DNA from: Vitis vinifera
Lineage: Eukaryota; Streptophyta; Magnoliopsida; Vitales; Vitaceae
Assembly: GCF_030704535.1 (NCBI RefSeq)
Contig: NC_081822.1
Coordinates: 3,215,001-3,279,000, forward strand
DNA: 64,000 nucleotides
Direction of reading: 5' to 3'
The notes below the pieces were generated by a model, which saw nothing but the letters and a program-made list of their open reading frames with translations, ran no database searches and was not told the DNA's origin. This document shows positions 49,087 to 60,819 of this stretch, in pieces. Each line of letters begins with the position of its first letter. The stretch's first letter is position 1. The position numbers and the translations under genes are program-made.

Positions 49087-51204
49087 TTAGACGTCTGTAG
49101 TCTCGCAAAACTTTCCGTCCATCCTGTTCTGAACAGCTTTGACAGCAGCAACTCTAGCGGCAGTTGCAGCTCTGTTTGCAGCCGTGACTGCCTTGTTCAC
49201 TTGTTCATCCACCCGGGGAACATGAATTGCATTCTCTGCCGTTCTTCTGGCAGCCTGATGTTCAGAGAGACAACAAGGAAAACAGATGAGAATTAAAGTG
49301 AGATCAAAATTTCCAAGGATTTTTAAAGAAGGTAAAAAAATTGAATTGAGAAATCAATGTATACAGTATAATATACCTGAACCGCCCGAAGGACTGCATC
49401 AGTTAGTGGAGGTAGAGGGTTCTTAAGGGTGCCAGAGTCCCATTCCCCACATCTGGTGTCACCATTCCGGAAACTATACATACCATAGCCTTGCTTACGA
49501 CCTTCATGCCATGACCCTTCGTAGCAGTGGCCATTAGCAAAGTGGTAGACACCAAATCCATGTATTTTGTCACCAAAATATTCCCCCGCGTACCTATCTC
49601 CATTTCTGCAATCACGATCAAATTTAAGACCATTCCAATTGGACCCTTCAATAGAATAACTTAGCTAAATAAAAAACTAGTACTAAATTCAACTCAAATA
49701 ATTTTAAAAAAAAAATTAAAAACCCCGCTCATATAAACATATAGAAATCAATCAATCAAATCTCTTCCGTTCCTTAGGTTTATTGGAGCCAAGGTCAGAT
49801 TCAGAAGGTTCCATCAGACAAGAGTATTAATGAGTCCACCACCACATACAACAAACTTTTTGTTTGAGATTTAAATGCTTGAATAAATTACATAGCAAGA
49901 GAGTACGATCAATAGATATATTGAAAAGTCCTAATTCACAAAAGTTACTTGCCAAATATGAGGTATAAGAAGAAAGAGCTTAAGAAATGTCAAAACATTC
50001 ATCTCCCGGAACCCCTACCAAACAATCAAGAACACTGTTATGGAATGTGAATCAAGTCCCCGGAACAAATACTACCACAGTTACATTCATCTGTATCAGC
50101 GGCATAGAAACAAGAATTCTTGCCACAAAATTCAACAAAAAGATAGTTCCAAGAAATCTTCAATGAAGAAAAAACCCACAAAGTTTCAATCTTGCATCCA
50201 AGAAACTAATCATACAAAGAGAAGAAAAATAACTATACGCAATCCAAAAAGGCTAAACTGGTAAGATCAACCACATGAAATCTGTCACAAAAAAAACAAA
50301 AAAAAAAAAATTCAACATGTGATTGAAAAATTCACCTAAAATGGTAGCACCCAAGGCCGTGCTTGACGCCACACTTGAACTCTCCAACATAACAGCTTCC
50401 ATCCGAACAAGTCTGAACCCCAATACCATGACTCTGCCCATTTACCCACTCCCCGGCATACGAATCCCCTGTGTAGAACCTATAAACCCCATAACCATGC
50501 CTTAAACCCTGCCGATACTGCCCCCTATATCGACTCCCTCGCGCCCAACTCTCAATCCCATACCCATCATACCTCCCATCAATCCAATCACCTTCATACC
50601 TCCCATTCACAATGTAATTGTAAACCCCACTTCCGTTGCACCTTCCTTTGTGAAACTCCCCTTCGTAGAAATCACCATTACTGTAAAACTCCACGCCTTC
50701 TCGCACAATTCTCTTTGCCTTTTGCACCTTGTTCGTCGTCGATTCACCGATAAACCACTGTACTGGCTTCGCATTACTCTTCGAGAACCCGAGCTTCCTA
50801 ACATTACAGTCCCAGGAATGTTTGAGAATCGAGATTGTGTGGTGAAGAAAACCCTTGTTTTTTCCGGCGAAAAAAAGCGCGATTGCAACAAAAATCAGAG
50901 CTAATAGGAGGTTTTCCGAGGTGGGTATTTCTTCTCTTCTGAGATAGAAGAAGAAGAAAAAGAAAAGGAAGGAAAGGGTACAGAAGGTAAGGCTCGCCAT
51001 CGCAAGAACCGAAGCAAACCGGTGGGAACCGGTTCGGGGTGTTGAACCGGATCTGTGGGGCTTCTTCTCTTCTTCCTGGGACGCGATCATCTCATCTTCA
51101 TTGATGGAAGAGAGACTGTGTATCGAGGATCGAATCGTGGGAGATGAGCGGAGTAAAGAGGACTGAGTTCTCGTAAGCTTCGCCTGGCTTTTCTGACCGT
51201 CCAT
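49087..51204 (-). CDS. Membrane-anchored MORN-repeat protein
   Basis: Three exons on the minus strand, 51204-50336, 49605-49377 and 49254-49087, encode 421 residues. The N-terminal ~70 residues are Ser-rich (KLTRTQSSLLRSSPTIRSS) and probably cytosolic. Two hydrophobic segments follow (FASVLAMASLTFCTLSFLFF and LLLALIFVAIALFFAG). Then come seven to eight MORN repeats of ~23 residues, for example DFYEGEFHKGRCNGSG, RYEGDWIDGRYDGYG, RYRGQYRQGLRHGYG, SYAGEWVNGQSHGIG, CYVGEFKCGVKHGLG, RYAGEYFGDKIHGFG and CYEGSWHEGRKQGYG. The Ala-rich C-terminus (VTAANRAATAARVAAVKAV) is probably helical. MORN repeats bind phospholipids or membranes in several families; in plants they also occur in PIP5 kinases, but no kinase domain is present here. 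Function unknown. The start MDGQKSQ is the first ATG of the frame. Confidence 0.93.
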
Positions 51205-53171
51205 TTGGGATTGAAACACCTTCCCAGCCGTTTGATCTCCTCTCTCTAGTGGGCTCTCCTATACCGCGATATTCTTATTACCAAGGTTGTTGAGACTGCC
51301 GGCGACATCACGGGCGACACACAATAACCAGTGTCCGCTGCGCAAGTTAGCCACAACTAGAAAGTAGAGAGAGAGAGAAAATACACAGAGGATTTCGAGA
51401 AAGATAAATGGAGAAGCGAACCGGGTTTTTATTATTATAACTAAGGCGTTGTGTGGGAGAGCCACATAGTTTCAATCTGAGCCGCAGGATTTCCATCCAA
51501 CGATGCAAGTCTGATGTTCATTCACAGCCGTTGGATGGTTTTGGAAGTTGCCGGTCTTGACGGGGAGATATGGTCGTCGGATCTGGATTCGACCTTTTAC
51601 TTTACTGTTGCAGGCGGGCACGTGCCACTTCAAGTTTAAAATTTTGGTTCACAAGAACTTTAAAAAAAAAAAAGGCCCCATGCTCCCTTGTCCTATAATA
51701 TTAAACTACAGTCTAGAGGATGGTCCCCTCACCGTTGCTTTTGATATCTTCATATCATCAACGGAGGGTCAGGATTGTTTGGGCTGGGTTAAGGCCACAG
51801 ATGGACGAAATTGTCGATTGAGAGTATCACGTGCCATGAGATTGTTGGGGTCGTAGGAGTAATCATCAGTAGACGGTGGATGTGAAAAGTTGAGGGGACA
51901 GAAAGAGGATTAAGGGGTGATTTTTGATGACTCAAATGCTAATTTCAAGGGACTTTCTTACCGTTCCAAGGCTTCACCTGAGACTCCACGTGACATTCAT
52001 CAGATAGAAGTAAGCCGGGAAGCGACATACGGGGCAAAACAACAAACTCCATGCCACCATTTCTTTACAGATATCATGAATGGAGGATCTGGTTTTTTTT
52101 GCCTTTTTCCCTCGTTTCTCTTCCACATTTTACATGTTTGTGTGTTTTTTTTCTTTTAAACCAAACACGTTCGTTCCATTAAATTTTCTTTCCAAGAATG
52201 ATGAAGAGAGAAAAAAAAGTATCAATTAAGCCCTTCTAGTTTTAGAATTTAAAATTTTTACATATTTGAAAGAAAGAAAAGGGGGCGTGGATGATCCAAA
52301 TTGTGGTGAGGAAGAGGGTGAAAAAATCCAGGAGAGAGCAGCAAAGTGGAGTGGGTGGTAGTAGGCCCAGGAATTCAGAGGAGGTGGGCGCACACAACAC
52401 AATGATAAGAGTACAAAAAAGCCTAGGTTGTTATCCAAGAGCCCAGTAATCATAACTGATATGGAACTGTCACTCTGCAGACTGCAAACCATACCCAACC
52501 TCTCCCCTTGTTTTGTATCGCCAATACTTCCATTTTTTCTTGCATGATTGCTTCAGAATAATATTAAAAACGAACTGGAGTCCCTCAAACCCACACCCAC
52601 TCTCTGGTTATGGAAAAGTTTGTGTTGTATCTGTCTTGTTAATTTCCCAAATCAACGCCCTCACTTTCTGCTTTCCATCTCATGTATGGTGGTTGAATTC
52701 CACATTCAATCAATCTCACTAGCCTGATTTGTACCCACCTTGTGTGAAAAATATTTACATATCAAGAAAGCTTCTTAATCTTCAGCATCAACCCATTTTA
52801 GTTGTACTTGTATATTCATTTGGCTCATTAAAATCAAATTTCCAGATCACCCACCTTCCTTTGATTCTCCGTACTTAAATACTAAATATATCATCTGGAT
52901 TGCCGCTCCACCATATGCTTCACAAAATCATAATTTTATACAAGACAGGTTGTAGCTGGTGTTATTGCTTCCCTGGGCAGCCTATCTTGCTTATGATTTT
53001 TATAGTTAGGAGCTGGTGATATTAAATAAGACTTGTCCTAAAATTTATTTATTTATTTTTTAAATTCTAATTTAGGTTCCTTGTGTTCCAATCCAGGCGA
53101 AAAATATTTGACTAAACCTCTCCAGACTGGATGAATCAAATGGCCTCCATGTTCTAAAGCCCTGGCAATGA

Positions 53172-53320
53172 TACAGCCCACGCCCAGTCCAAATCCATTG
53201 TTCCTGGCCCAAGTTCAATTAGGCCCAAGGCCCAGACAGGGTATATTACCTGGGGCTTTAGTTATCAGAGCCGAGGCCTTATGTTTGCATGTGGGCCTTT
53301 AGCCAACTCTTGGGCCGGCT
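53172..53320. promoter_or_regulatory. Orphan GCCCA/TGGGCC-rich island
   Basis: At least seven GCCCA, GGCCCAA or TGGGCC words (ACAGCCCACGCCCAGTCC, CTGGCCCAAG, TTAGGCCCAAGGCCCAG, GTGGGCCTTTAG, CTTGGGCCGGC) lie within 150 bp. It looks like the promoter islands of other genes in this window, but I see no gene that starts beside it. Confidence 0.4.
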
Positions 53321-53384
53321 ATGTAAATGAACCAGGGTATCAAACCCTACATGGTGGGGGTACAGAAACTGCAATGACAGTTTT

Positions 53385-53620
53385 TGGGATGGCTTCTTAT
53401 TTTTGTTTTAAACCGTCACAATTTTTAGAAAACAATATTGGTATTATAAAAATTTTATTAAACATGAAAAAAAAATTAAATCAAAATATAACGTCTACAA
53501 AAAACCCTTTTTCTAATCATGAATTCTTCGAATAAAATTAAAGAAATAGACATAAAACTCTTATTGAGCATGAAAAAGAGTTTTTTTTTACTTTTTAAAA
53601 ATCAGACAAACAAGCCCTAA
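53385..53620. repeat. Diverged relative of the 40-kb repeat unit
   Basis: CAATATTGGTATTATAAAAA, TTTTATTAAACATGAAA and TCTACAAAAAA match the 131-bp unit at 40145-40530. The right edge CAGACAAACAAGCCCTAAGG resembles the inverted end AAACAAGTCCTTAA there, so both probably belong to one non-autonomous DNA element family. Confidence 0.45.
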
Positions 53621-53839
53621 GGCACATAAAAGCTCTTTTGCTTCTTACCACAACTCCTACTCAAATTGCTTACCAATTGATACCATTAATAAATAATAAT
53701 ACACATTTCCTTCAAACCTAAAAGAAGAAATATAGTCACCCCTAATGTCAGATGCTTGCAGCACCGCTGAGTCTTTATTGCTCATAATGTCGCGTAGCGC
53801 AACATAATCTGCAAATAAAGAAAGGCATATGCTAGCTAT

Positions 53840-56800
53840 CTATTGTTTAGGCTTCAGTTTCTCCTTCATCCTTTCAACTGCAGCTCTCAGAGTTCCCTCG
53901 TCTTTACAGAAGGTAAACCTCACAAGGTTCTTTCCATCTTCTGGGTGTAAGTAGAAAACGCTTGTCGGAATTGCTACCACCCCAACTTCCTTGATCAGAT
54001 ACTCACAAAACGCAATATCGTCTTTCAACCCAAATGGGGTGTGATCCACCACCACAAAATAGGTCCCACTTGATGGGTATACCCTGAAACCGACAGCCTT
54101 CAATCCCTCCACCAGGATTGCCTTCTTTGCACTGTAATCTCTCTTTAGCTCTTCATAGTAAGAGTCTGGGGCCCGGAGGGCTGTTGCAGCTGCCCATTGC
54201 ATTGGGGTGCAGGTAGCAAACGTGAGGAATGAGTGGGCTTGCCTCACTCCCCATGTCAGGTGTGGGGGAGCTACTGTCCAACCAATCTTCCATCCAGTCA
54301 GGGAGAAAGTTTTCCCTAAGGAATTCATAGTCACGGTCCTCTCGTACATCCCAGGAAGAGAAGCCATGGAAATGTGATCCATTTCGAAAGCCAACTTGTC
54401 GTAAACTTCATCAGTAAACACCAACACATCATTCTCAATGCAGAGGGATGCAATCACATTCAGTTCCTCCCTTGTGAACATCTTTCCTGTGGGGTTATGG
54501 GGAGTGTTTATAAGGATTGCACGGGTATTCTTTGAGATTGCAGACTTGAGCTCATCCATGGGCACAGCAAAATCCGGAGGACGTAAAGTGATGGATTTTA
54601 TTTGGGCACCAGCCATGGATAGAGTGGCTTCATAGGAATCATAAAATGGAGCAAAGAGGATCACCTCATCACCAGGATTTATCAAGCCTAGCATAGTAGC
54701 AGCAATTGCTTCTGTACATCCAGAAGTAACAGTAACTTCCTTCTCGGGGTCCACCACGAGTCCTGTATCCTTCTTGAATCTATCAGCAACAGCAGAGTTG
54801 AGATCAGGAACTCCATATCCACGAGCATATTGGTTTTTCCCATCCTTAATGGCTTGAATTGCTGCTTCTTTGACAAACTCAGGACCATCAAAGTTGGGAA
54901 ACCCTTGGCCAAGGTTTATTGCTCCATGTTTGATGGCAAGCATGCTCATTTGAGTAAAGATTGTTGTTTTGAATTTCTCCAAGCGCTTTGCAACCTAACA
55001 ATGAAAAGCCAGAATATTAGGGAAAGGGGAAATGAAAAACAGCAGATAAGAACATGGAGTGGCTTCTCTGAAATTATGTCCTTTACTCAGACACTCAATG
55101 ATCGCAATCATCATAATATTGTATAATGAAGTCACTAAACAAAAGAAAGTGGTAGCATTTAGGTTTTTTATTTTGTAGGTTTGAGACAGAAAAAAGAGCA
55201 TAAAATTGCACAAACTAACACATGTAAACATACAATTACTTATGAACACAGAAAAAATACCATGTATTGTTCATTGACAAATAAGAATAATTCTAGGTAC
55301 AAGCCTTTGGGCGAGGAGTGGTGTTGAGTGTCCATTTAAACCAAAGATCAGGACACAGGACCAAGCCATTCAAAATGCACTCTGTCGCTTTCTATTTCCA
55401 AGCGCAACTTGATTTACTTTTGATAAGATCAGAGGTCCAAGCCAGAATTAGAAATGGGCATTTACTTGTTCTCTGTTGCTTTTTTATTTCCAAGCGCAAT
55501 GTGATTTACTTTTGAATTGCCGAATCTCTAACCCAAGATAAAGACACAGGAACATGCCTAATTCAGAAACCGGCAATTACACGCTCTCCGTTGCTTTTTA
55601 TTTACAAGTGCAACTTGATTTGCTTATTTCTTTTCAGTTAGATGCACTAAATCTTTCATAGCCAACCAAAGTTGCTATTACCCAACACAAGCACAGATGA
55701 AGGACTGCTCATCAAATTTGCAGCATAAGTAAAATCCCAAGCTGAATCCAACCTCAAGTGACAAAAATAAACCAACCTATGTAACAAAAACATCAAAGCT
55801 AAACCAAGGTCCAGTTGGCTTGGCCAGATTTTAAGAACAACAAAACTAAAATATACAAATTAATAAACGAAGCTGTATTTAAAATGAACTGAACCAAAGA
55901 TAAATATTTTTAAGGTATCAACAATGAATATTTCATGAAGCTCCATAGCCACGATGCTTCAAACAAGGAAGATGTCAAAATCAGACAATCATTTGATTCA
56001 TTTCTATATGATTGTTGGGACTGACACCTATGCTGTTCAAAAAAATTGATTTGCCTCAAGTAACATGTCAAAAGCCTTCCAAAGCAATGCCAATGTAAAT
56101 TCTAAACAATGATGCAGAACATACATGTCATTCAATATGAAATTAGGCCTACAAAAGGAAAATGGGGACCACAAAACAAGAGGAATATATTTTCTCGAAA
56201 ACAAAAGATAAAATCCATCAAAATTGCACATAAAAACATACTTAGGATGCATGGAACTCCTAAAGAAGTCCTCTAATACTAAGCCACCCTCTACTTAGAA
56301 ATTCATCCTGCCAATTGGACAATATTTTGTGTGATATGAGGAACAAAATGCAAGTAATATTTCAATATATTACACTAAATCTTGTGGAAGTTCAAAAGAC
56401 AACCTGTAGAAGATGATGCTTCACACGTATACAAACTCAACTTTTTTATGTAAATCAAATGGAGTATGGGCACAAGTAATCAAAAGAATGCTTGACTCAT
56501 TGCATATTTATATTGGATACACACCAAAATTCAAATACATTTTCAGAACAATAAGCTACCACGACTGGAATAACAAAGCATTGTAAGTGGTAACCAATGC
56601 TGTTCACAATGCACAACTAAGCAAGAAATTATACGGTACACTGGCAACCAGTACAAGTGGACTAATACAGCATGGTAACCAATGTTGTCAACAATGCATT
56701 ATCAGATTAGCAACAACACAGAATCCTAACAATGCTCTGCTTGTGCAGAAGGCACCAGCACAGTTAGAAGCTTCTGAAACCATGGACAAATATGTCCAAG

Positions 56801-57553
56801 TTGGAGTTAAAAGAGTGATGGGCAATGTTGACATGACCATCCACCATAAGAGGATGTAGATGATGGTCCTAAGGGATGTGTCTCTTTAATGAAGAGTCAC
56901 ATTCAAGTAAAACTTAAAGCACAGTAAGAAACGTGATCCTACTCAACCTGCAACCAACAGCCCTGAACTTTAACCAAATCTCTATTACAAGAACATCAAA
57001 AGAAAAAGGAGGTCTGTCCTCATATCCAAAACGTGGGTTAATCAACCACCAGAGGGGTTGTAGAGCCAATAGCTGTTAAACTAATTGGATTGATATACAT
57101 TGTTAGGTAAAGTAGGTTAAAGCTTTTGGGTCAATTGATGCGCTTGGTACCAAAGCCTTGGTTTTGAACCTTACCGCTTGTTTGTTCCTCTAGACCATTT
57201 TCTTGGAAGAACTTCAACAATGGATGCTAGACAGACCATGTGGAAAACAGAAAAAAAAAACCCATAGATTTACATGAAATGGCCAAACATGATCGGAAAT
57301 TAAAGCACACCCACCAAAACATTTTAAGAAACGGAAGCAGCCACAAATGGATTACCTGTAGAGGTTGAGGGGGGTTATGGGTCTGCTCAGCCTCCGTATT
57401 TGGAGCGGAGACCGTTGATGCGGACGCCATGAAAGATGGATACTTGGAGCTGGACCTACTTCTACTCGAAATACTATCAATACTCCTCCTTAAAAAGGCT
57501 GGTCTTTTAAGCAACTCTGGGAATGTCCAGGTACATTGAGAGAGCTGCATCAT
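53840..57553 (-). CDS. Kynurenine/glutamine transaminase-type aminotransferase (class I, PLP), probably plastid
   Basis: Two exons, 57553-57356 and 54994-53840, joined in phase 0 across a 2.4-kb intron, encode 450 residues. The first ~45 residues (MMQLSQCTWTFPELLKRPAF then Ser/Arg-rich) look like a plastid or mitochondrial transit peptide. The fold-type I core follows: NLGQGFPNFDGPEFVKEA, QYARGYGVPDLN, VTSGCTEAIAA, NTPHNPTGK (Asn of the PLP ring), FTDEVYDKLAFE (Asp and Tyr) and SLGKTFSLTGWKIGW, whose Lys294 should form the Schiff base. The carboxylate-binding Arg lies in LVRFTF. The protein is close to Arabidopsis At1g77670. The family moves amino groups from glutamine, methionine, kynurenine or aromatic amino acids to 2-oxo acids; the true plant substrate is not settled. 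The intron holds no element I can name. Confidence 0.95.
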
Positions 57554-59026
57554 CACGCCACTCCTTTCTTTCTAGGGTTTTTGATTCGATTGATCGGAGA
57601 CTGTTATCCGAGTCGACTGATCGGCCACCAGAGTCTTTGACTTGGATTCCACCGCGGGCCCAAAACCCACTTCTAGTTTTGGGCTCGTAGAGCCACAGGG
57701 AGCCCACTACACTAGTCCAGAATCAAAAAACCTGGGCCTCAAGCCTACTATAATAACGCAAATGCTTAATGGAACAGCCCAAAGCACGTTGAAAAAGCAG
57801 GCGCATTCATAGGTGAAGGAACCAAACAGCAATATAAAATGTTACGAGCAAATGGAAAATTACAGAAACGAGGTGCTGACGTGGACCTCAGAATGACAAT
57901 ATCCCAAACAATTAATTTTTAATTCTTCCATTGGCCTGTCTTCCAAATCAAAATGAATTAATGACAACATGTTAATGACGTAATTAAGGAATAAATAAAG
58001 AAGATGCACAGGGTATGACCCTTCATGTGAAGAGTGTGGGCTACTCGTAAACACCACCATCGTGACGACACATTGTATATAAAATTAATCATATATTATA
58101 AGCTATGTATAAGGAGGGTATTTGTTTATGTGGGACTAATTAAAAATGGAAATAGGATTCGTATAGTAGGGAGGCATATTTGGAGGAATCTTCCAGTATC
58201 GTACTATGATATCTCCTAATTAAATGTGGAACCACGCATGGAAGAGAGGGATATGCCACTATGCCTCCCACCAGCAATATGTAGACCCTGGCAATTTTAT
58301 TTTATTTTTTTTCTTTTTTGGAAGAAATGAATGGATAATTGAATCATTTAGAACAAATAATTTTATTTGACTAATTTTCCTATTTTGTATAGGTTAATAT
58401 TTCAATAAAAAATTTAGATAATTATTAAATTTTGATATTTTGCTTGGGACCTTTATAGGAAGTATGGGCATGGACGACTTGTCTTAGTTGCCTGGAAGCA
58501 AGACCATGAACCCATGCAGTAAGTCAAACGTTTAGTATGAAATATTGTGAGTCTCTGTGTCCCAAGTGTAGTACAGAGGTGTACTTGTGTTGCCTCAGCA
58601 TCTCACCCTTCACCACATAAATGTTGCGTTAGTGGCTTTCTAATCATTCTACCCTTCTTTTCCCCTGTCCTTGTGATTTCAGACTTCAGTGCATTGTGAA
58701 AGCATTTATCTTTATTTCTTCTGTACCATGCCCTAAACTAAAAAATTTTGTTAACACAACTTTTTAGAAAAAAATGAAATGTTTTTCACTCAACATCCAA
58801 GAACATCTCACCTGGATTTATTAGACAGTTGAAAAGAATATTAGAAGGCCAAAGAAATAGTTTAAAACTTGAAGAAGAGAGCAGGGGGTACAGACTACAG
58901 AGTAGGAAGCTTAAATGAAGTCCCCATCTAAAAAAACAGAGTAGAAGCGGGGACTCTGCTTCCCAGATGTAAAGTTTGAACTCAAGGAACATAAAATGAG
59001 AAAATTATGGAAGAAGAAAAAGGGGG
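57554..59026. other. Intergenic stretch with GCCCA elements near the aminotransferase start
   Basis: TGGGCC/GCCCA elements cluster at 57655-57785 (GCGGGCCCAAAACCC, TTTTGGGCTCG, GGAGCCCAC, CTGGGCCTC, CAGCCCAAAG), just upstream of the minus-strand aminotransferase. The rest is AT-rich and holds the NSP2 3' region. No gene is supported. Confidence 0.5.
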
Positions 59027-60499
59027 CTAATTTAATAAATCCGAATCAGAGGCGGACCAAACAGAAGCAGAGAGCAAACGGCGGGATTTCCAGCCTAAAA
59101 CCATCCTATTGTTTGCCAACTCCTCCACCCTATACCCATCGTTGAATAGTCCTAACAACAACTTTGCTTGACAGTGATTCGCGAAGCTTATGCCCACACC
59201 TCTGAACCCTGCCCCATCCAACCATTCCCCCCAACTCCCACCCTCCTGCCCCCCACGCCCACGGTAGATTCGCCCCAGTGTCCCTGCTATCCTTGGCCCC
59301 AGGAATACCCTCTCCACCAACGCCCTCGCCCGTCCCTGCATTGGGAACCCGGCCTCCAGCGAGTCGTACACCGCGGAGTAGTGGTGCAGCGAGTCCATGA
59401 ACCGTCCCACGAACCCACCGTCTCCTGTGGGCCCCACCTCCTCCTCCACCAACGTCACCAGTTTCGGTTTCAGAGTCTTGCCTCCTGATAGAAAGGAAGC
59501 CACGGAATCCGGCGCACGATAGCTGAAGTGCGGCAGGTGCAGCATGCAGTTGATGATCAAGGCCTCTCCCCTCACCAACTTCAACGCTGACGGTCGAAAC
59601 GTCTCGTCCGAATCCAACCTGCACTGGTGAAACGAAAATGGTTGGCCGATCGACGCCGCGAAAGCCGTCAGGCGTCGGCCCGTCTCTTGAATGGTTCCGA
59701 TGGATCTGCGGCCTCCGCCGCCTCTGGATAATGCGGTGATCCTGAGGTGCGGCGCCGGTGGGCCGTCTTTCCTGGAGACAAGGGCTTGCATCAGCGACGC
59801 CCATTGAATCCCCTCCATGATGTCGTAATCCACTATGTGGATGCGCCGCTCTTTAGACACGGCTTCAAGGATGGCTTGATTGGCGGTGAAGTGACCAAAT
59901 TTGACGTATGGTGACATGTCCTGTAACAGCTGGAACGCAGCGAGGACGTCCGACTGATGATGATGGTGGTGGTGATCGTCTCGATGGTGTCCATTGCCGA
60001 TCATGTGCTTGGCACCGGCGCCTTCTAGCAAACCCTGCAAGGCGTCTGTAAAATATGCCGCCAGCCTCTCCATGTTGGTTCCATCGGTGGGGGACACCAA
60101 CTCCTTGAGCCGAACCAATATCACCCGAGCCAAATCACGGCTCTTGTTTACGCCCGTGAGAGCCTCCGCCGCAGCCATCAGCAGGTGGACCAGCCTTAAC
60201 CCCTTCAAATCCGGACCATTGTTCTCTTCGTCCGTGATCATGGTGTCGGTGGATGCAGAGTTGCAACCTTCTTCAACAGCTCGAACTGGGTTTAGGCCGC
60301 TATCATCCATCATAGACTCAATCAGGTCCCGGAAATCGTCTTGTTCACCGGACAAAGCGTCCCAATCGACCACGGGAGACCAGTCGTCCCAGTTACAATA
60401 GTGGTCATCTCGATCAGTAGCGGTAGTAGCCGTAGTTGTGGTGGTGGTGCTATAACCAGAAAATTCGAGGTCGACAGTATTGTCGAGAGCCATGGCCAT
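59027..60499 (-). CDS. NSP2: GRAS transcriptional regulator, NSP2 type (NODULATION SIGNALING PATHWAY 2)
   Basis: A single exon encodes 490 residues, the usual size of NSP2. The N-terminus is acidic with Thr runs and the conserved [15 protein letters not shown]-like segment. The GRAS domain starts near residue 98: LHR1 ([17 protein letters not shown]), a His-rich insert (~170-181), the VHIID-type motif [20 protein letters not shown] (220-239), LHR2 and PFYRE regions ([36 protein letters not shown]) and the SAW end ([18 protein letters not shown]). In legumes NSP2 works with NSP1 to switch on symbiosis genes and strigolactone synthesis (D27). In non-legumes it supports strigolactone production and mycorrhizal symbiosis. 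Codons 125-131 hold a miR171h-type site (see 60107-60126). No intron is seen, as in other NSP2 genes. Confidence 0.95.
   Translation of the reverse strand: MAMALDNTVDLEFSGYSTTTTTTATTATDRDDHYCNWDDWSPVVDWDALSGEQDDFRDLIESMMDDSGLNPVRAVEEGCNSASTDTMITDEENNGPDLKGLRLVHLLMAAAEALTGVNKSRDLARVILVRLKELVSPTDGTNMERLAAYFTDALQGLLEGAGAKHMIGNGHHRDDHHHHHHQSDVLAAFQLLQDMSPYVKFGHFTANQAILEAVSKERRIHIVDYDIMEGIQWASLMQALVSRKDGPPAPHLRITALSRGGGGRRSIGTIQETGRRLTAFAASIGQPFSFHQCRLDSDETFRPSALKLVRGEALIINCMLHLPHFSYRAPDSVASFLSGGKTLKPKLVTLVEEEVGPTGDGGFVGRFMDSLHHYSAVYDSLEAGFPMQGRARALVERVFLGPRIAGTLGRIYRGRGGQEGGSWGEWLDGAGFRGVGISFANHCQAKLLLGLFNDGYRVEELANNRMVLGWKSRRLLSASVWSASDSDLLN
60107..60126 (-). promoter_or_regulatory. miR171h-type microRNA target site in the NSP2 coding region
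   Basis: The mRNA strand reads GGGTGATATTGGTTCGGCTC. From memory, Medicago miR171h is GAGCCGAAUCAAUAUCACUC; the site pairs along all 20 bases with only two G:U wobbles (site positions 2 and 12). It lies in LHR1 (residues 125-131, RVILVRL). miR171h control of NSP2 is known in Medicago and seems conserved among mycorrhizal plants. Confidence 0.85.
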
Positions 60500-60692
60500 A
60501 GCTAAGCTAACGAAACAGTGAGATATGAGGAGAAGGGGTTAGCAAGGAAGTTGAGGATTTTAAAGGGGCTTGTAATGGAAAAAGAGCTGAAACAAGAGAC
60601 ACTGGGGTTAGCTGGTAATTGAGATTAAGTGCTTAATTAAATGAGATATTTGAACTCCTAGCTTCGCTTAGTTAGCCTCTAGGTTGCTTTGG

Positions 60693-60699
60693 TTTTATA
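60693..60699 (-). promoter_or_regulatory. TATA box of the NSP2 gene
   Basis: The minus strand reads CTGTATAAAACC about 195 bp before the ATG. This is a good core-promoter candidate, giving a 5' leader of roughly 160 nt. Confidence 0.55.
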
Positions 60700-60789
60700 C
60701 AGTCCCAAGGTGTTCCTCAGTCCACATCATTCACTTCTTCTATACTTTTACCATAATACCCTTAGGGGTTTCTTCTTTTCTTCACAAAA

Positions 60790-60810
60790 ATAATAATAAT
60801 AATAATAAAT
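60790..60810. repeat. (AAT)n microsatellite
   Basis: Six to seven AAT units in a row in the upstream region of NSP2. Confidence 0.85.
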
Positions 60811-60819
60811 TGACAAATA

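Larger units (their letters stand above)
51205..53839. other. Intergenic stretch upstream of the MORN gene
   Basis: The first ~250 bp are the likely leader and promoter of the MORN gene. No further gene is supported. A GCCCA-rich island at 53172-53320 and a relative of the 40-kb tandem repeat at 53385-53600 are noted separately. Confidence 0.5.

Noticed and set aside
59130-59804. 224-codon minus-strand frame inside NSP2 in another phase, and the plus-strand frames opposite it
   Set aside because: They overlap the clear GRAS domain and arise from its GC-rich codons.
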